Both the position numbers and the translations under genes were made by a program. Positions 9,165 through 18,179 of a DNA stretch of 64,000 bases are shown piece after piece; the first letter of the stretch is position 1; each line of letters opens with the position of its first letter. Below the pieces are notes generated by a model. It saw only the letters and a list, made by a program, of their open reading frames with translations, searched no databases and had not been told where the DNA came from. The DNA is taken from positions 1 to 64,000 of the forward strand of contig NZ_QKRA01000003.1 of assembly GCF_003362755.1 (NCBI RefSeq), given 5' to 3'. This DNA comes from Marinomonas piezotolerans. GTDB taxonomy: Bacteria > Pseudomonadota > Gammaproteobacteria > Pseudomonadales > Marinomonadaceae.

Positions 9165-10178
9165 TTACTTTGCGTTCATCAATGCAATGGTGTTATCCAG
9201 CATCCTATTGGAAAACCCCCACTCATTATCATACCAAGACATAACTTTGACCAGTTTACCTTGAACGCGCGTCTGAGTCGCATCAAAGTTAGATGTATAA
9301 GTGCTATGGTTGAAATCGATTGATACAAGCGGTTCATTGTTAATACAAAGCACTTGTGCGAGTACCGGATCAGCGGCAATAGCGTCAGCAATGATTTTGT
9401 TTACTTCTTCAGCTGTGGTTTCTCTCGGCGCTTGGAATGTAAGGTCGACAAGCGATACGTTTATAGTAGGTACTCGTACAGCCATACCATCAAATTTACC
9501 CGCGAGCTCCGGAACAACGAGACCTACTGCAGCGGCGGCTCCAGTTTTTGTTGGAATCATGTTCATCGCTGCTGCGCGTGCGCGGTATAGGTCTTCATGA
9601 TAAACATCGGATAAACGTTGATCGTTGGTGTAGGCATGAATGGTTGTCATTAAGCCACTTTCAATGCCAAGCTTTTCGTTGAGCGGTTTGGCGATTGGGG
9701 CTAGACAGTTGGTTGTGCACGACGCATTAGAGATGACAGTCATATCAGAAGTGAGAATGTCTTGGTTTACGCCATAGACAACGGTCGCATCTACTTCTTT
9801 GCCTGGAGCAGAAATGATGACCTTTTTTGCGCCTGCTTGTAAGTGTGCGGAAGCTTTATCTTTCGTTGTGAAGATTCCGGTGCATTCGTAGACCACATCA
9901 ACACCTAGGTCCCCCCAAGGCAAGTCTGCTGGGTTTCGTTCTGAGTACGTAAGGATTTTATCTTCATTAATGTAGAGCGCTTCTGTGTCGAAGTTTACGT
10001 CCGCATTAAAGCGTCCATGAACAGTATCGTACTTTGTCAGATGGGCGTTGATTTTTGAGTCGCCAAGGTCGTTAATAGCTACAACTTGGATTTGATCCCG
10101 TTTCCCTGATTCATAAAGAGCTCGAAGAACATTGCGTCCGATTCGTCCATAACCGTTAATAGCTACCTTAATCGTCAT
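9165..10178 (-). CDS. gap: Glyceraldehyde-3-phosphate dehydrogenase, type I
   Basis: A 337-residue phosphorylating GAPDH. The N-terminal [13 protein letters not shown] is the NAD-binding glycine motif, and [11 protein letters not shown] holds the catalytic cysteine (Cys154). Asp-Leu after AIN (AINDLGD) near residue 37 is typical of NAD-preferring enzymes. [11 protein letters not shown] ends the catalytic domain. A good AGGAGTGAG binding site precedes the ATG. The gene is divergent from edd and has a HexR-like site 74 bases upstream, which fits control with the Entner-Doudoroff pathway. Confidence 0.97.
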   Translation of the reverse strand: MTIKVAINGYGRIGRNVLRALYESGKRDQIQVVAINDLGDSKINAHLTKYDTVHGRFNADVNFDTEALYINEDKILTYSERNPADLPWGDLGVDVVYECTGIFTTKDKASAHLQAGAKKVIISAPGKEVDATVVYGVNQDILTSDMTVISNASCTTNCLAPIAKPLNEKLGIESGLMTTIHAYTNDQRLSDVYHEDLYRARAAAMNMIPTKTGAAAAVGLVVPELAGKFDGMAVRVPTINVSLVDLTFQAPRETTAEEVNKIIADAIAADPVLAQVLCINNEPLVSIDFNHSTYTSNFDATQTRVQGKLVKVMSWYDNEWGFSNRMLDNTIALMNAK

Positions 10179-10251
10179 ATCTCACTCCTAGAATATTTGA
10201 AAAATAGATCTATCCTAAAATAAGTGTAGGACAGAATTGTTTCGATGATAT

Positions 10252-10266
10252 TGTAAAAACACTACA
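10252..10266 (-). promoter_or_regulatory. Candidate HexR operator upstream of gap
   Basis: TGTAAAAACACTACA matches the outer bases of the HexR palindrome (TGTARTnnnAYTACA) with one mismatch in the left half. On the minus strand it overlaps a TACAAT sequence that could be the gap -10 element. HexR, encoded at 14428-15288, is known in related bacteria to bind sites of this kind at central-carbon genes. Confidence 0.55.
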
Positions 10267-10297
10267 AAAATAAAAAATAAATTCCAACATCTACGTT

Positions 10298-10344
10298 TTA
10301 TAGAGCATTTGAGTTATCAAAACGGTAACTCAAATGCTCTATAA
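10298..10344. repeat. Perfect 19-bp inverted repeat between gap and edd
   Basis: Arms at 10298-10316 and 10326-10344 (core AGAGCATTTGAGTTA and its complement) are perfectly complementary around a 9-base spacer. No T run follows on either strand, so it is not an ordinary terminator. It lies between the two HexR-like sites. It may be an operator, a structured 5' leader or a small inserted repeat; the sequence does not decide between these. Confidence 0.8.
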
Positions 10345-10450
10345 CTTCGTTCGTCAGCTTATACCTCTATTCTAACTAAAAAAAGCAGGTTATGTGGAGT
10401 CTTTTTGGTAAATAAATTACATAAAAAGGCTTTTTAAGTGTTTTTTAGGC

Positions 10451-10492
10451 TTGTTTGTCGCGAATATTTTATTAAAATGTAGTAAAATTACA
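10451..10492 (+). promoter_or_regulatory. edd promoter with overlapping HexR operator
   Basis: TTGTTT (10451-10456) and TAAAAT (10473-10478), 16 bases apart, resemble -35 and -10 elements. TGTAGTAAAATTACA (10478-10492) fits the HexR palindrome described in Shewanella and Pseudomonas. The site covers the end of the -10 and the start region, a position suited to repression relieved by 2-keto-3-deoxy-6-phosphogluconate. Confidence 0.75.
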
Positions 10493-10500
10493 TAAATTGG

Positions 10501-10521
10501 TTGTCAGGGTGGCCCTGACAA
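10501..10521 (+). promoter_or_regulatory. Short perfect hairpin in the edd leader
   Basis: TTGTCAGGG-tgg-CCCTGACAA is a 9-bp stem with a 3-base loop. It ends 20 bases before the edd start codon and just before the GGAGAG binding site. It would sit at the 5' end of the mRNA and could stabilise it or affect translation. It could also be a second protein-binding palindrome. Confidence 0.6.
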
Positions 10522-10541
10522 GCCCGTACGGAGAGTAAATA

Positions 10542-12356
10542 ATGAACCCGATCGTGGAAAATGTAACCCAAGCCATTATTGAGCGCAGTCGAACTTTGCG
10601 TACTCAATATTTAGCGGATATGAAGCGGGCTGAGTTAAAAGGCCCACATAGAGGGTCGCTTTCATGTGGTAATTTGGCGCATGGTTTTGCTGCGTGTCAG
10701 CCCCAAGAAAAGCAAGCGTTAAAGCTAATGGACGAGGCAAACATCGGTATTGTGTCGTCCTACAACGACATGCTTTCGGCACACAAGCCTTACGAAGACT
10801 ATCCAAATATCATACGTCAAGCCGTGGTAGAAATGGGCTCTATTGCTCAGTTTGCTGGTGGTGTCCCTGCGATGTGTGATGGTGTTACGCAAGGGCAGGA
10901 TGGCATGGAGTTGTCGTTATTTAGTCGTGACAATATCGCGCAAGGTGCGGCAATTGCTTTGTCCCATAACATGTTTGATGCCGCTGTTTTCCTAGGAATC
11001 TGTGACAAAATTGTCCCTGGGTTATTGATAGCAGCTCTTCGTTTTGGTCATTTACCAAGCCTATTTATCCCAGCTGGTCCAATGCACTCAGGCATTACCA
11101 ATGCTGAAAAGGCTGCAGTACGTCAGCGTTATGCTAAAGGCGAAGCAACTCGAGATGAATTACTGGAGGCAGAGTCTGCGTCGTATCACAGCGCCGGTAC
11201 ATGTACATTCTATGGCACGGCGAATTCTAATCAGCTTTTAGTAGAGATGATGGGATTGCAATTGCCTGGATCTTCTTTTGTAAATCCAGGTACTCCATTA
11301 CGTGAAGCGTTAACGCGCTATGCGGCACAGTTGACGACTAAGATTACTGCATTAGGTAAAGACTACCGACCGATTTATGAGGTCATCGACGAGCGGTCCA
11401 TTGTCAATGCTATGGTTGGTTTGCTGGCGACGGGTGGGTCAACTAACCATACAATGCATATCGTTGCATTTGCGCGTGCAGCAGGAATCATAGTGAACTG
11501 GGATGATTTTTCGCAGTTATCAAAAGTCGTACCGTCTTTGACTCGTATTTATCCCAATGGACAAGCGGACATTAATCACTTCCAAGCAGCGGGAGGAATG
11601 GCGTTTCTTGTTAAGCAATTGCTTAAAGGCGGATTGCTTCATGAAGATGTTAATACGATTGTAGGTAAAGGGCTTACTCATTACACCAAAGAGCCGTTTT
11701 TGGATAATGAGACGCTCGTCTGGCGTGATGGCGTTGAAGCAAGTTTAGATGAGAGTGTGGCACGGCCTATTGATAATCCGTTTAGCAAAGAGGGTGGCCT
11801 ATCGTTATTACAAGGTAATCTTGGGCGTGCGGTTATCAAGGTGTCAGCTGTTCAGCCTGAAAACCGTATCATTGAAGCGCCAGCAGTTGTATTTCACGAC
11901 CAGAATGAGCTAGTTAAAGCAATTTCCAGCGGTGCATTGAAACGAGACTGTGTTGCTGTCGTTCGCTATCAAGGGCCGAAAGCTCTTGGCATGCCTGAGC
12001 TGCATAAGTTAACTCCATACCTAGGCAATCTACAAGATCAAGGGTACAAGGTGGCCCTCGTCACGGATGGTCGTATGTCTGGTGCGTCCGGTAAAGTGCC
12101 TGCCGCCATTCATTTGACCCCAGAGGCTCTAGCAGGCGGTCTAATTGCTAAAATTAAAGATGGAGATCTAGTCCGTCTTGACTCTGTAGAAGGGACATTA
12201 TCAGTGTTGATCGACGACACTGAACTCGCGCAGCGTCAAGTTGAGGCGGTTGATTTAAGTGGATCTCATCAAGGCATGGGGCGTGAATTATTTAGTGCTC
12301 AACGAATGCTTGTAAGTGGTGCTGAGCAGGGGGCGTGCAGCCTATTTAATGACTAA
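10542..12356 (+). CDS. edd: Phosphogluconate dehydratase (Entner-Doudoroff)
   Basis: A 604-residue IlvD/Edd-family iron-sulfur dehydratase that converts 6-phosphogluconate to 2-keto-3-deoxy-6-phosphogluconate. Motifs include [37 protein letters not shown] with a cluster cysteine, [15 protein letters not shown] with another, and [12 protein letters not shown]. The C-terminal [18 protein letters not shown] completes the family signature. A GGAGAG ribosome binding site precedes the ATG. Edd is often followed by eda or glk, but here it is followed directly by a terminator. No eda gene is present in the window. Confidence 0.97.
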   Translation: MNPIVENVTQAIIERSRTLRTQYLADMKRAELKGPHRGSLSCGNLAHGFAACQPQEKQALKLMDEANIGIVSSYNDMLSAHKPYEDYPNIIRQAVVEMGSIAQFAGGVPAMCDGVTQGQDGMELSLFSRDNIAQGAAIALSHNMFDAAVFLGICDKIVPGLLIAALRFGHLPSLFIPAGPMHSGITNAEKAAVRQRYAKGEATRDELLEAESASYHSAGTCTFYGTANSNQLLVEMMGLQLPGSSFVNPGTPLREALTRYAAQLTTKITALGKDYRPIYEVIDERSIVNAMVGLLATGGSTNHTMHIVAFARAAGIIVNWDDFSQLSKVVPSLTRIYPNGQADINHFQAAGGMAFLVKQLLKGGLLHEDVNTIVGKGLTHYTKEPFLDNETLVWRDGVEASLDESVARPIDNPFSKEGGLSLLQGNLGRAVIKVSAVQPENRIIEAPAVVFHDQNELVKAISSGALKRDCVAVVRYQGPKALGMPELHKLTPYLGNLQDQGYKVALVTDGRMSGASGKVPAAIHLTPEALAGGLIAKIKDGDLVRLDSVEGTLSVLIDDTELAQRQVEAVDLSGSHQGMGRELFSAQRMLVSGAEQGACSLFND

Positions 12357-12397
12357 GAATTTCTCTGACTACTAACTTTTGTTAGTAATGGTGTTTT

Positions 12398-12422
12398 GGC
12401 CTCCTTTTGGAGGCCTTTTTTT
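12398..12422 (+). terminator. Terminator after edd
   Basis: GGCCTCC-TTTT-GGAGGCC followed by seven Ts, 41 bases past the edd stop. A strong rho-independent terminator that makes edd monocistronic. Confidence 0.92.
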
Positions 12423-12476
12423 ATTTAAAATATACTGATTCTGATGCCGATTTCATGCATTTTTGTATGCCATAAA

Positions 12477-12516
12477 AAAAGCCAAGCTAGGAAGGCGGTC
12501 TTCTAGCTTGGCTTTT
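12477..12516 (-). terminator. Terminator after putP
   Basis: AAAAGCCAAGCTAG/CTAGCTTGGCTTTT is a 14-bp stem around a 12-base loop. On the minus strand it is followed by a run of Ts. It lies 20 bases past the stop of the sodium/proline symporter gene and can also work for the opposite strand. Confidence 0.9.
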
Positions 12517-12536
12517 AGAGTGTTAACCCACTTAAT

Positions 12537-14030
12537 CTAATTAAGCGTTTCTAAGTTTCTCTCGTAAGAATCAAATGTGTCTAGCACCTTTTTCTCTGGT
12601 GCGCCTGTCATCAGACTGACAACAATGATGGCTAATGTGGACAAGATAAAACCTGGAACAATTTCATAGAGATCAAAAATCCCACCGGAAATTTGTTTCC
12701 ATACCACGATGGTCACACCACCAATCACAATACCTGCGAGCGCGCCATTACGATTCATGTTACGCCAGAATAAGCTGAGAATGACAGCAGGACCAAATGC
12801 AGCGCCAAATCCAGCCCAGGCATAGGACACAAGTCCTAACACAGAGCTTTCCGGGTTAAACGCAAGTATTAAGGCAATAATAGAGAGTGCGACAACGCCC
12901 AAGCGGCCAACATTGACAATTTGTTTTTGCGACGCATTGGGGTTAATCCAAGCCTTGTAAAAGTCTTCCGCCAAAGCTGAGGACGATACGAGTAACTGAG
13001 AGTCAGCCGTACTCATAATTGCGGCAAGAATAGCAGCAAGAAGAATGCCTGCAATGACAGGGTTAAACACTGCGTTGACAAGAATCATAAAGATTTTCTC
13101 GCCATCTTCTAAGCTTCCGCCCATATGGTTATCAACGTACACAATACCGACTAGACCAATCAGCAATGCACCAAGCATCGAAATTGCTGTCCATCCTACG
13201 GCAATGCGGCGTGCAGTACTGATATCTTTATTAGAACGGGCTGCTTTAAAGCGAGCAAGGATATGTGGTTGGCCAAAGTAACCAAGCCCCCACGCAACCA
13301 ATGAAATAATCCCAATGGCGCTCAAGGGGTCGCCACTAATGTCATTCCAAATCGTAAGCAACTCGGGGTTTTTGTCAGCTAACGTCGCGGGTAATGCTGA
13401 CCATTCTCCTTCCATGATAGCCAGTGGCACAATAGCAAGTGCAGCACACATTAAGAGACCTTGTACTAGATCTGTCCACGATACTGCTAAGAAACCACCA
13501 AAAAGAGTGTAAGAGACGACACAGATTGTGCCAATGATAACTGCCCAGCGGTAATCTAGACCGAAAACGGTTTCAAATAGCTTTCCGCCCGCTACCAAAC
13601 CAGAGCTTGTATAGAACAAGAAAAACAATAAAATAAAGAATGCTGAAATCGTTTGAATCAGTTTGGATTTGTCTTGGAAACGACTAGACAGGTATTCTGG
13701 TAGAGTTAAGGTGTTGGATTCGACGCTGTATGTGCGTAAACGCTTAGCGCAGATGAGCCAGTTAAGATAGGTGCCAGCTAAAAGTCCACCAGCAAGCCAG
13801 ATGGATTCCATACCCGCGGCAAATGCGTAGCCAGGGAGCCCGAGAAGCAACCATCCACTCATGTCAGATGCACCTGCAGAAAGGGCTGTTGGCCAAGGAC
13901 CAAGCGAGCGTCCACCTAGGAAATAGTCCTCAGAACTTGACGTCCGTTTGTAGGCGTATAAACCGATTCCAAGCATTACCACTAGGTATGCGAGGAACGT
14001 AAAGCTTATTGCTAAGCTATTTTCAATCAT
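12537..14030 (-). CDS. putP: Sodium/proline symporter PutP
   Basis: A 497-residue sodium:solute symporter (SSS family) with about 13 membrane segments. GRSLGPWPTALSAGASDMSGWLLLGLPG (about 38-65) holds the conserved sodium-site residues of PutP. YTLPEYL-like NTLTLPEYLSSRF and AAIMSTADSQLLVSSSALAEDFY (about 340-360) are also characteristic. The ATG at 14030 follows GGGGACTACA and is preferred over an upstream ATG at 14042. The gene stands alone between edd and hexR; proline utilisation genes are not in the window. Proline is the likely substrate by family. Confidence 0.92.
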   Translation of the reverse strand: MIENSLAISFTFLAYLVVMLGIGLYAYKRTSSSEDYFLGGRSLGPWPTALSAGASDMSGWLLLGLPGYAFAAGMESIWLAGGLLAGTYLNWLICAKRLRTYSVESNTLTLPEYLSSRFQDKSKLIQTISAFFILLFFLFYTSSGLVAGGKLFETVFGLDYRWAVIIGTICVVSYTLFGGFLAVSWTDLVQGLLMCAALAIVPLAIMEGEWSALPATLADKNPELLTIWNDISGDPLSAIGIISLVAWGLGYFGQPHILARFKAARSNKDISTARRIAVGWTAISMLGALLIGLVGIVYVDNHMGGSLEDGEKIFMILVNAVFNPVIAGILLAAILAAIMSTADSQLLVSSSALAEDFYKAWINPNASQKQIVNVGRLGVVALSIIALILAFNPESSVLGLVSYAWAGFGAAFGPAVILSLFWRNMNRNGALAGIVIGGVTIVVWKQISGGIFDLYEIVPGFILSTLAIIVVSLMTGAPEKKVLDTFDSYERNLETLN

Positions 14031-14393
14031 TGTAGTCCCCATGGTTTTATTTATAGATGTCGTTACTGTGTGCTAGACGAAAAACAAGCGCGAATGGGCT
14101 TTTTGTTTAACTGTGCTGGGCGCACGATATACGTTAGGTTATTGTCATCATTGATAGTGATGAAGTAGGTTGAATGTCCATGAAAGTGGCGACAAGTAAT
14201 TGACCAATTCACAACCTGACGGGCGATTCTAGGCAGAGATAAAGGGTTTATCTTTCAAAAATCTACGGTATCGTTTCAAAAATCTCTGATCAGACGTGGA
14301 TGAGTGGTATTTTTATTCTACGGTAGATGCCTATGGCGCGCTAAAGAGAGGGGCAGCCTGATGGAGTGTGGGTACGTCGAGTCCTAAATGAAC
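14031..14393. promoter_or_regulatory. Upstream region of putP; no gene seen
   Basis: About 360 bases lie between putP and the end of hexR. They must contain the putP promoter. TATCTTTCAAAAATCTACG and GTATCGTTTCAAAAATCTC (around 14250-14290) form a near-direct repeat of TTTCAAAAATCT, about 24 bases apart. No small gene or RNA was recognised. Confidence 0.35.
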
Positions 14394-14420
14394 TCAAAGC
14401 GGGCGCTACACCCGCTTTGA
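14394..14420 (-). terminator. Hairpin after hexR, probable terminator
   Basis: TCAAAGCGGG/CCCGCTTTGA gives a 10-bp stem with a 7-base loop, 7 bases past the hexR stop. The T run on the minus strand is weak, so termination may be inefficient. Confidence 0.6.
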
Positions 14421-14427
14421 ATTGGCA

Positions 14428-15288
14428 CTAGTCTTGTTTCGGTAGACGAGTGTCTTGAACACTGAGTTTGAGTTTGCGTAGGTGTTCGTTAAACTCAGGT
14501 CCACGTTTTAAGAGCACGCCTGTTGCAAGCGCATCGATCAATGTTAAGTAGACGATACGTGAGCTCATAGGTGTATAGATGTCAGTGTCTTCTGTTTCTT
14601 CAATCGGCAAAACAATAGAGCAATGATTGGTTAGCGGTGATCCTGGATTGGTGATGCCAACCACTGTAGCCCCCGCTTCCCGAGCAACCCGAGCCGTTTC
14701 AATTAGCGGCAGTGTCCGTCCTGACAAAGAAATAATCACAACTGCATCACCAGGGTGGGTGCCTGCTGCGGCCATACGCTGCACGAGTATGTCGGTGTAA
14801 GCGACGACAGGCATGTTTAACCGGAAAAATTTGTGGTGTGCGTCTTTTGCAACCGGGCCGGATGCGCCTAGTCCGTAAAATTCTATTCTGCGAGCCTGGG
14901 CAAGCACGTCTACGGCACGGCTAATTAAGGTTTCTGGAAGAAGTTCTTGAGCGCGCGTAAGGTTATTTTTAGCGGCTTCAAAAATTTTGTTGGTAATGGC
15001 GCCGGGAGCGTCGTCTGGTTCTACGTTCAAATTTACATAGGGGGTGCCTTTGGCGAGGCTTTGGGCCAATGCAACTTTAAAATCAGGGAACCCACTACCA
15101 ATAAGGCTGCGACAAAAGCGGTTTACGGTCGGCTCACTCACTTCAGCTCGCGCTGCCAACTTGGCGATACTCGAATGAATCGTGGTTTTAGGGTCGGCCA
15201 GAATCGCTTCTGCAACTTTACGCTCAGACTTGCTTAGCGTTGTTAGTTGCTCTTGGATTCTGCGAATAATATCTTCATGCTTATTCAT
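14428..15288 (-). CDS. hexR: HexR, RpiR-family regulator of central carbon metabolism
   Basis: A 286-residue regulator with an N-terminal HTH_6 domain (1-78; KLAARAEVSEPTVNRFCRSL is the recognition unit) and a C-terminal SIS sugar-phosphate binding domain (about 120-255; EFYGLGASGPVAKDAHHK, IISLSGRT). HexR proteins repress genes such as edd, gap and pyk and release DNA when they bind 2-keto-3-deoxy-6-phosphogluconate. Family assignment is supported by the length and motifs and by two HexR-type operators 4-5 kb away at edd and gap. It is divergent from the APH-fold kinase gene. Confidence 0.92.
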   Translation of the reverse strand: MNKHEDIIRRIQEQLTTLSKSERKVAEAILADPKTTIHSSIAKLAARAEVSEPTVNRFCRSLIGSGFPDFKVALAQSLAKGTPYVNLNVEPDDAPGAITNKIFEAAKNNLTRAQELLPETLISRAVDVLAQARRIEFYGLGASGPVAKDAHHKFFRLNMPVVAYTDILVQRMAAAGTHPGDAVVIISLSGRTLPLIETARVAREAGATVVGITNPGSPLTNHCSIVLPIEETEDTDIYTPMSSRIVYLTLIDALATGVLLKRGPEFNEHLRKLKLSVQDTRLPKQD

Positions 15289-15377
15289 CTATGTGCTTCA
15301 ACAGTATTGTATTGACTCGAAAGGCTATCAAGGACATTCTGACAGCGGTTTCCCCCTCTGGCAATAAGTGATTGATA

Positions 15378-16256
15378 ATGTGTTTAGTTTCTGACTATTT
15401 GGCGCGGTTGAACGCAATTTTACCGCAGAACGAAGAAATTGATGTGATCACGCTGGATGAAGGCTTTTCAAACAAGGTGTATCAGCTCAGTTGGGCGGGT
15501 AAGCCTCAACTTGTAATGCGCATACCTGGATTGGATGCTTCGTGCTTTCATATTGACCGAGACGTAGAGAAGCTCGTATGGCGTGATGCCTATGCGCGAG
15601 GGCTAACATCAAACATTTGTTGGGATGACGGTGATGGAGCCGTTGTCAGTACGTTTTTGATGGGGACGACGTTTTCTTGGGATGTTGCTCATACCACTGA
15701 GACGTTAACGTTAGTTGGTGCGGCCGTGGCAATATTGCATCGAATGTCTCGTGTTAGCTACGAATACGATGTTTTTGTCATAATTGACGATTGGCTCACT
15801 CAAATCGCGGACCATGATCGATTCGATGATGTGGCTCTGTATTGGCGCTTGGCCTGTCAGTGGCTTCAGCAAATAGACCCTCCCATCAGGCCTCACTCAT
15901 TGGCTCTTTGCCATAATGATTTAATCCCAAAGAATTTCATTGTCCAACCCCAAAAGGTATGGCTGATTGATTGGGAGAGCGCAGGGATGAATGACCCATT
16001 GTTTGATTTGGCTGTATTGGCCCACTCCCATCACCTTAGTAAGCAACAGCTTGAAAGTGTCGCGGCTCAGATTCTATCGGTACCAATGTCGCGTGTTGAT
16101 CAGAGGAGTATAGAGGCGTACCGCCAAGCCTACGTATTACGTGAGTTGGTTTGGTTGCTGTTGAAAGAGCTCACCGCGCCAGGCGACCTTAATTGTCTGG
16201 AGTGGTACCATTCCTTACAGAATAATCCGCAATTTAACCCATATTTTAAGACGTGA
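15378..16256 (+). CDS. APH/choline kinase-like phosphotransferase
   Basis: A 292-residue protein with the aminoglycoside phosphotransferase/choline kinase fold. LCHNDLIPKNFIV (about 182) is the Brenner catalytic loop, and LIDWESAGMNDPLFDLA (about 201) holds the metal-binding aspartate and the E-x-A/G-x-x-D/N-P segment of choline and thiamine kinases. The N-terminal lobe (EGFSNKVYQL...LVMRIPG) supplies the ATP site. Its substrate could be choline, ethanolamine, thiamine or a sugar. The ATG at 15378 follows AAGTGA and is preferred over TTG at 15372. It is followed by ung. Confidence 0.8.
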   Translation: MCLVSDYLARLNAILPQNEEIDVITLDEGFSNKVYQLSWAGKPQLVMRIPGLDASCFHIDRDVEKLVWRDAYARGLTSNICWDDGDGAVVSTFLMGTTFSWDVAHTTETLTLVGAAVAILHRMSRVSYEYDVFVIIDDWLTQIADHDRFDDVALYWRLACQWLQQIDPPIRPHSLALCHNDLIPKNFIVQPQKVWLIDWESAGMNDPLFDLAVLAHSHHLSKQQLESVAAQILSVPMSRVDQRSIEAYRQAYVLRELVWLLLKELTAPGDLNCLEWYHSLQNNPQFNPYFKT

Positions 16257-16276
16257 GCACACATTAGGTTTTAACC

Positions 16277-16969
16277 ATGTCCATGACACTTCCTTCTGAT
16301 TGGCAAGCTCATCTTGCTGAAGAATTTGCACAACCCTACATGCAGCACTTAATGGACTTTCTTGCTCAGCGGGAGGCATTAGGTAAAGAGATCTATCCTC
16401 CACAAACGCATCGTTTTAATGCTTTCGAAGCGACGCCGTTTTCCAGAGTTAAGGTCGTGATACTTGGCCAAGACCCCTATCATGGTGCGGGGCAGGCGCA
16501 TGGTTTGTCTTTTTCTGTCATGCCAGATGTTAAAATTCCTCCATCATTGATGAATATCTATAAAGAACTTAATGGAGACTTGAATATTCCGATTGCACGC
16601 CATGGCTATCTGATGAATTGGGCGAAACAAGGAGTGTTGTTGTTGAACAGTGTTTTAACGGTTGAAGCCTCTAAAGCCGGATCTCATCAAAACCAAGGCT
16701 GGGAGCAATTCACAGATCGCGTGATCAGTTTGATAAATGAACATCACAATGGCGTCGTTTTTATGTTGTGGGGCGCTTATGCGCAAAAAAAAGGACGCCA
16801 TATTGATCGTAATAAGCACTTAGTACTTGAAACTGTTCACCCTTCACCATTGTCTGCTTATCGAGGTTTTTTAGGTTGTCAGCATTTTTCTAAGGCCAAT
16901 GCATACTTGGAAGCAATTGGTAGCGCAGCGATCGATTGGGGGGGTCACTTGCAAGGAGAACTGTTGTAG
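16277..16969 (+). CDS. ung: Uracil-DNA glycosylase
   Basis: A 230-residue family 1 UDG that removes uracil from DNA to start base excision repair. [22 protein letters not shown] (catalytic loop, GQDPYHG at 64-70), LLNSVLTVE (uracil-binding), and [11 protein letters not shown] (DNA-intercalating leucine loop) are all present. Length is normal. It lies 20 bases after the kinase gene and may be cotranscribed with it. A strong bidirectional terminator follows. Confidence 0.98.
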   Translation: MSMTLPSDWQAHLAEEFAQPYMQHLMDFLAQREALGKEIYPPQTHRFNAFEATPFSRVKVVILGQDPYHGAGQAHGLSFSVMPDVKIPPSLMNIYKELNGDLNIPIARHGYLMNWAKQGVLLLNSVLTVEASKAGSHQNQGWEQFTDRVISLINEHHNGVVFMLWGAYAQKKGRHIDRNKHLVLETVHPSPLSAYRGFLGCQHFSKANAYLEAIGSAAIDWGGHLQGELL

Positions 16970-16975
16970 AACACG

Positions 16976-17007
16976 ATAAAAGAGCGCCTGAATTGGCGCT
17001 CTTTTAT
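16976..17007. terminator. Bidirectional terminator between ung and ygfZ
   Basis: ATAAAAGAGCGCC/GGCGCTCTTTTAT forms a 13-bp stem with a 6-base loop. A and T tails on both sides suit the two convergent genes. Confidence 0.9.
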
Positions 17008-17008
17008 A

Positions 17009-17920
17009 TTATGAGTCCAGTTGATACGGGAGAGGCAGTAGCTCGATTTTTGCGTCACCGACGGTCGCGTGTTCCAGTTCATTAGAGTCTATATTTAATA
17101 TGATCTGGGCAACATGTACCGCACCGGTATCTGATGTTTGAAAGACCTCACCAATTGTCTTTCCTTCTGAATTTACGATGTCATCACCTCGCTGGAGAGC
17201 CATGTCAGCGCACGCGAGCGCCAAATGTTTTTTGGACTTACCGCGGTATTTCATACGTGCGACGATTTCTTGTCCAGTATAGCAGCCCTTCGTAAAGCTG
17301 ATTCCGCCATTGCGCTGCATATTGATCCATTGGGGGAGTAGCTCTTCACTGTCTTGTTGCGATAACAACGGACGTGCAGCAAGTAACGCCATAATTTCGT
17401 GTGCCGCTGGATCTTCTGCGTCAGGTAGCTCTTCGCCGACGGGAGCGACCGTTAAGGTCTGGCGATAAAACGTATTATCTAGGATTAGTTGGCTGCACCC
17501 TTCTTGGTAGCTTGTTGGGATTTGAGCGGGATATTGCTCCTGAGGCTCGGTGTTATCGGTTCGCGCAAACATGGAGCTCACGGTGTATTGATCGCTGACA
17601 TCGTTCAGTTCAGTCTTAAAAAAAACGGCGTACTTTTTAAGGTGATTGAGTAGGGTGCTGAGAGCATCCTGTTTGACGACTAGCCAATAGGCATTTTCAT
17701 CATGTTGCAGCACAAAGAAATTAGCGATGATTCGTCCTTTGGGCGTGCAAACTGCGGCAAAACTACTGTAATTCGTCGAGATTTTGTCCACGTCGGCGGT
17801 AAGCTGACCCTGAAGAAATTTTTTGCTATCGGGTCCAGTGACACAAATAACTCCCATGTCTTTTGAGTGTGCGTAGCTGGTTGGCGGTAGGTGATCATTA
17901 AGAAGTTGCTCGAGTTGCAT
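17009..17920 (-). CDS. ygfZ: Folate-binding iron-sulfur assembly protein YgfZ
   Basis: A 303-residue relative of the glycine-cleavage T protein. YgfZ uses tetrahydrofolate to help mature or repair certain iron-sulfur enzymes such as MiaB. The diagnostic KGCYTGQEIVARMKYRG motif with its essential cysteine is at about 216-232. The N-terminus GPDSKKFLQGQLTADV matches the GcvT-like folate domain. It stands alone, convergent with ung. Confidence 0.94.
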   Translation of the reverse strand: MQLEQLLNDHLPPTSYAHSKDMGVICVTGPDSKKFLQGQLTADVDKISTNYSSFAAVCTPKGRIIANFFVLQHDENAYWLVVKQDALSTLLNHLKKYAVFFKTELNDVSDQYTVSSMFARTDNTEPQEQYPAQIPTSYQEGCSQLILDNTFYRQTLTVAPVGEELPDAEDPAAHEIMALLAARPLLSQQDSEELLPQWINMQRNGGISFTKGCYTGQEIVARMKYRGKSKKHLALACADMALQRGDDIVNSEGKTIGEVFQTSDTGAVHVAQIILNIDSNELEHATVGDAKIELLPLPYQLDS

Positions 17921-18179
17921 ATCGACCTCGATAAATAGTTGCGGTATGAGACTTATATGAGGGCATCCCTATTCATTTCAATGCGCGTAAATGATTGCCA
18001 TCAAAATTGATGGTTTCTGTGCATCTGTAATACAAAAAATGCAGATCTGCGTTGCAAGATTGACTCTTGGTGCGGATCTTCTGACACTAAGATCTTTGCC
18101 AAATTGTCAGCCTCATCAGCGTCGTATAAATGTCTATAAAGAGTAGGCGTATGATGAATATTTGTTGTGGGTAATCTTT

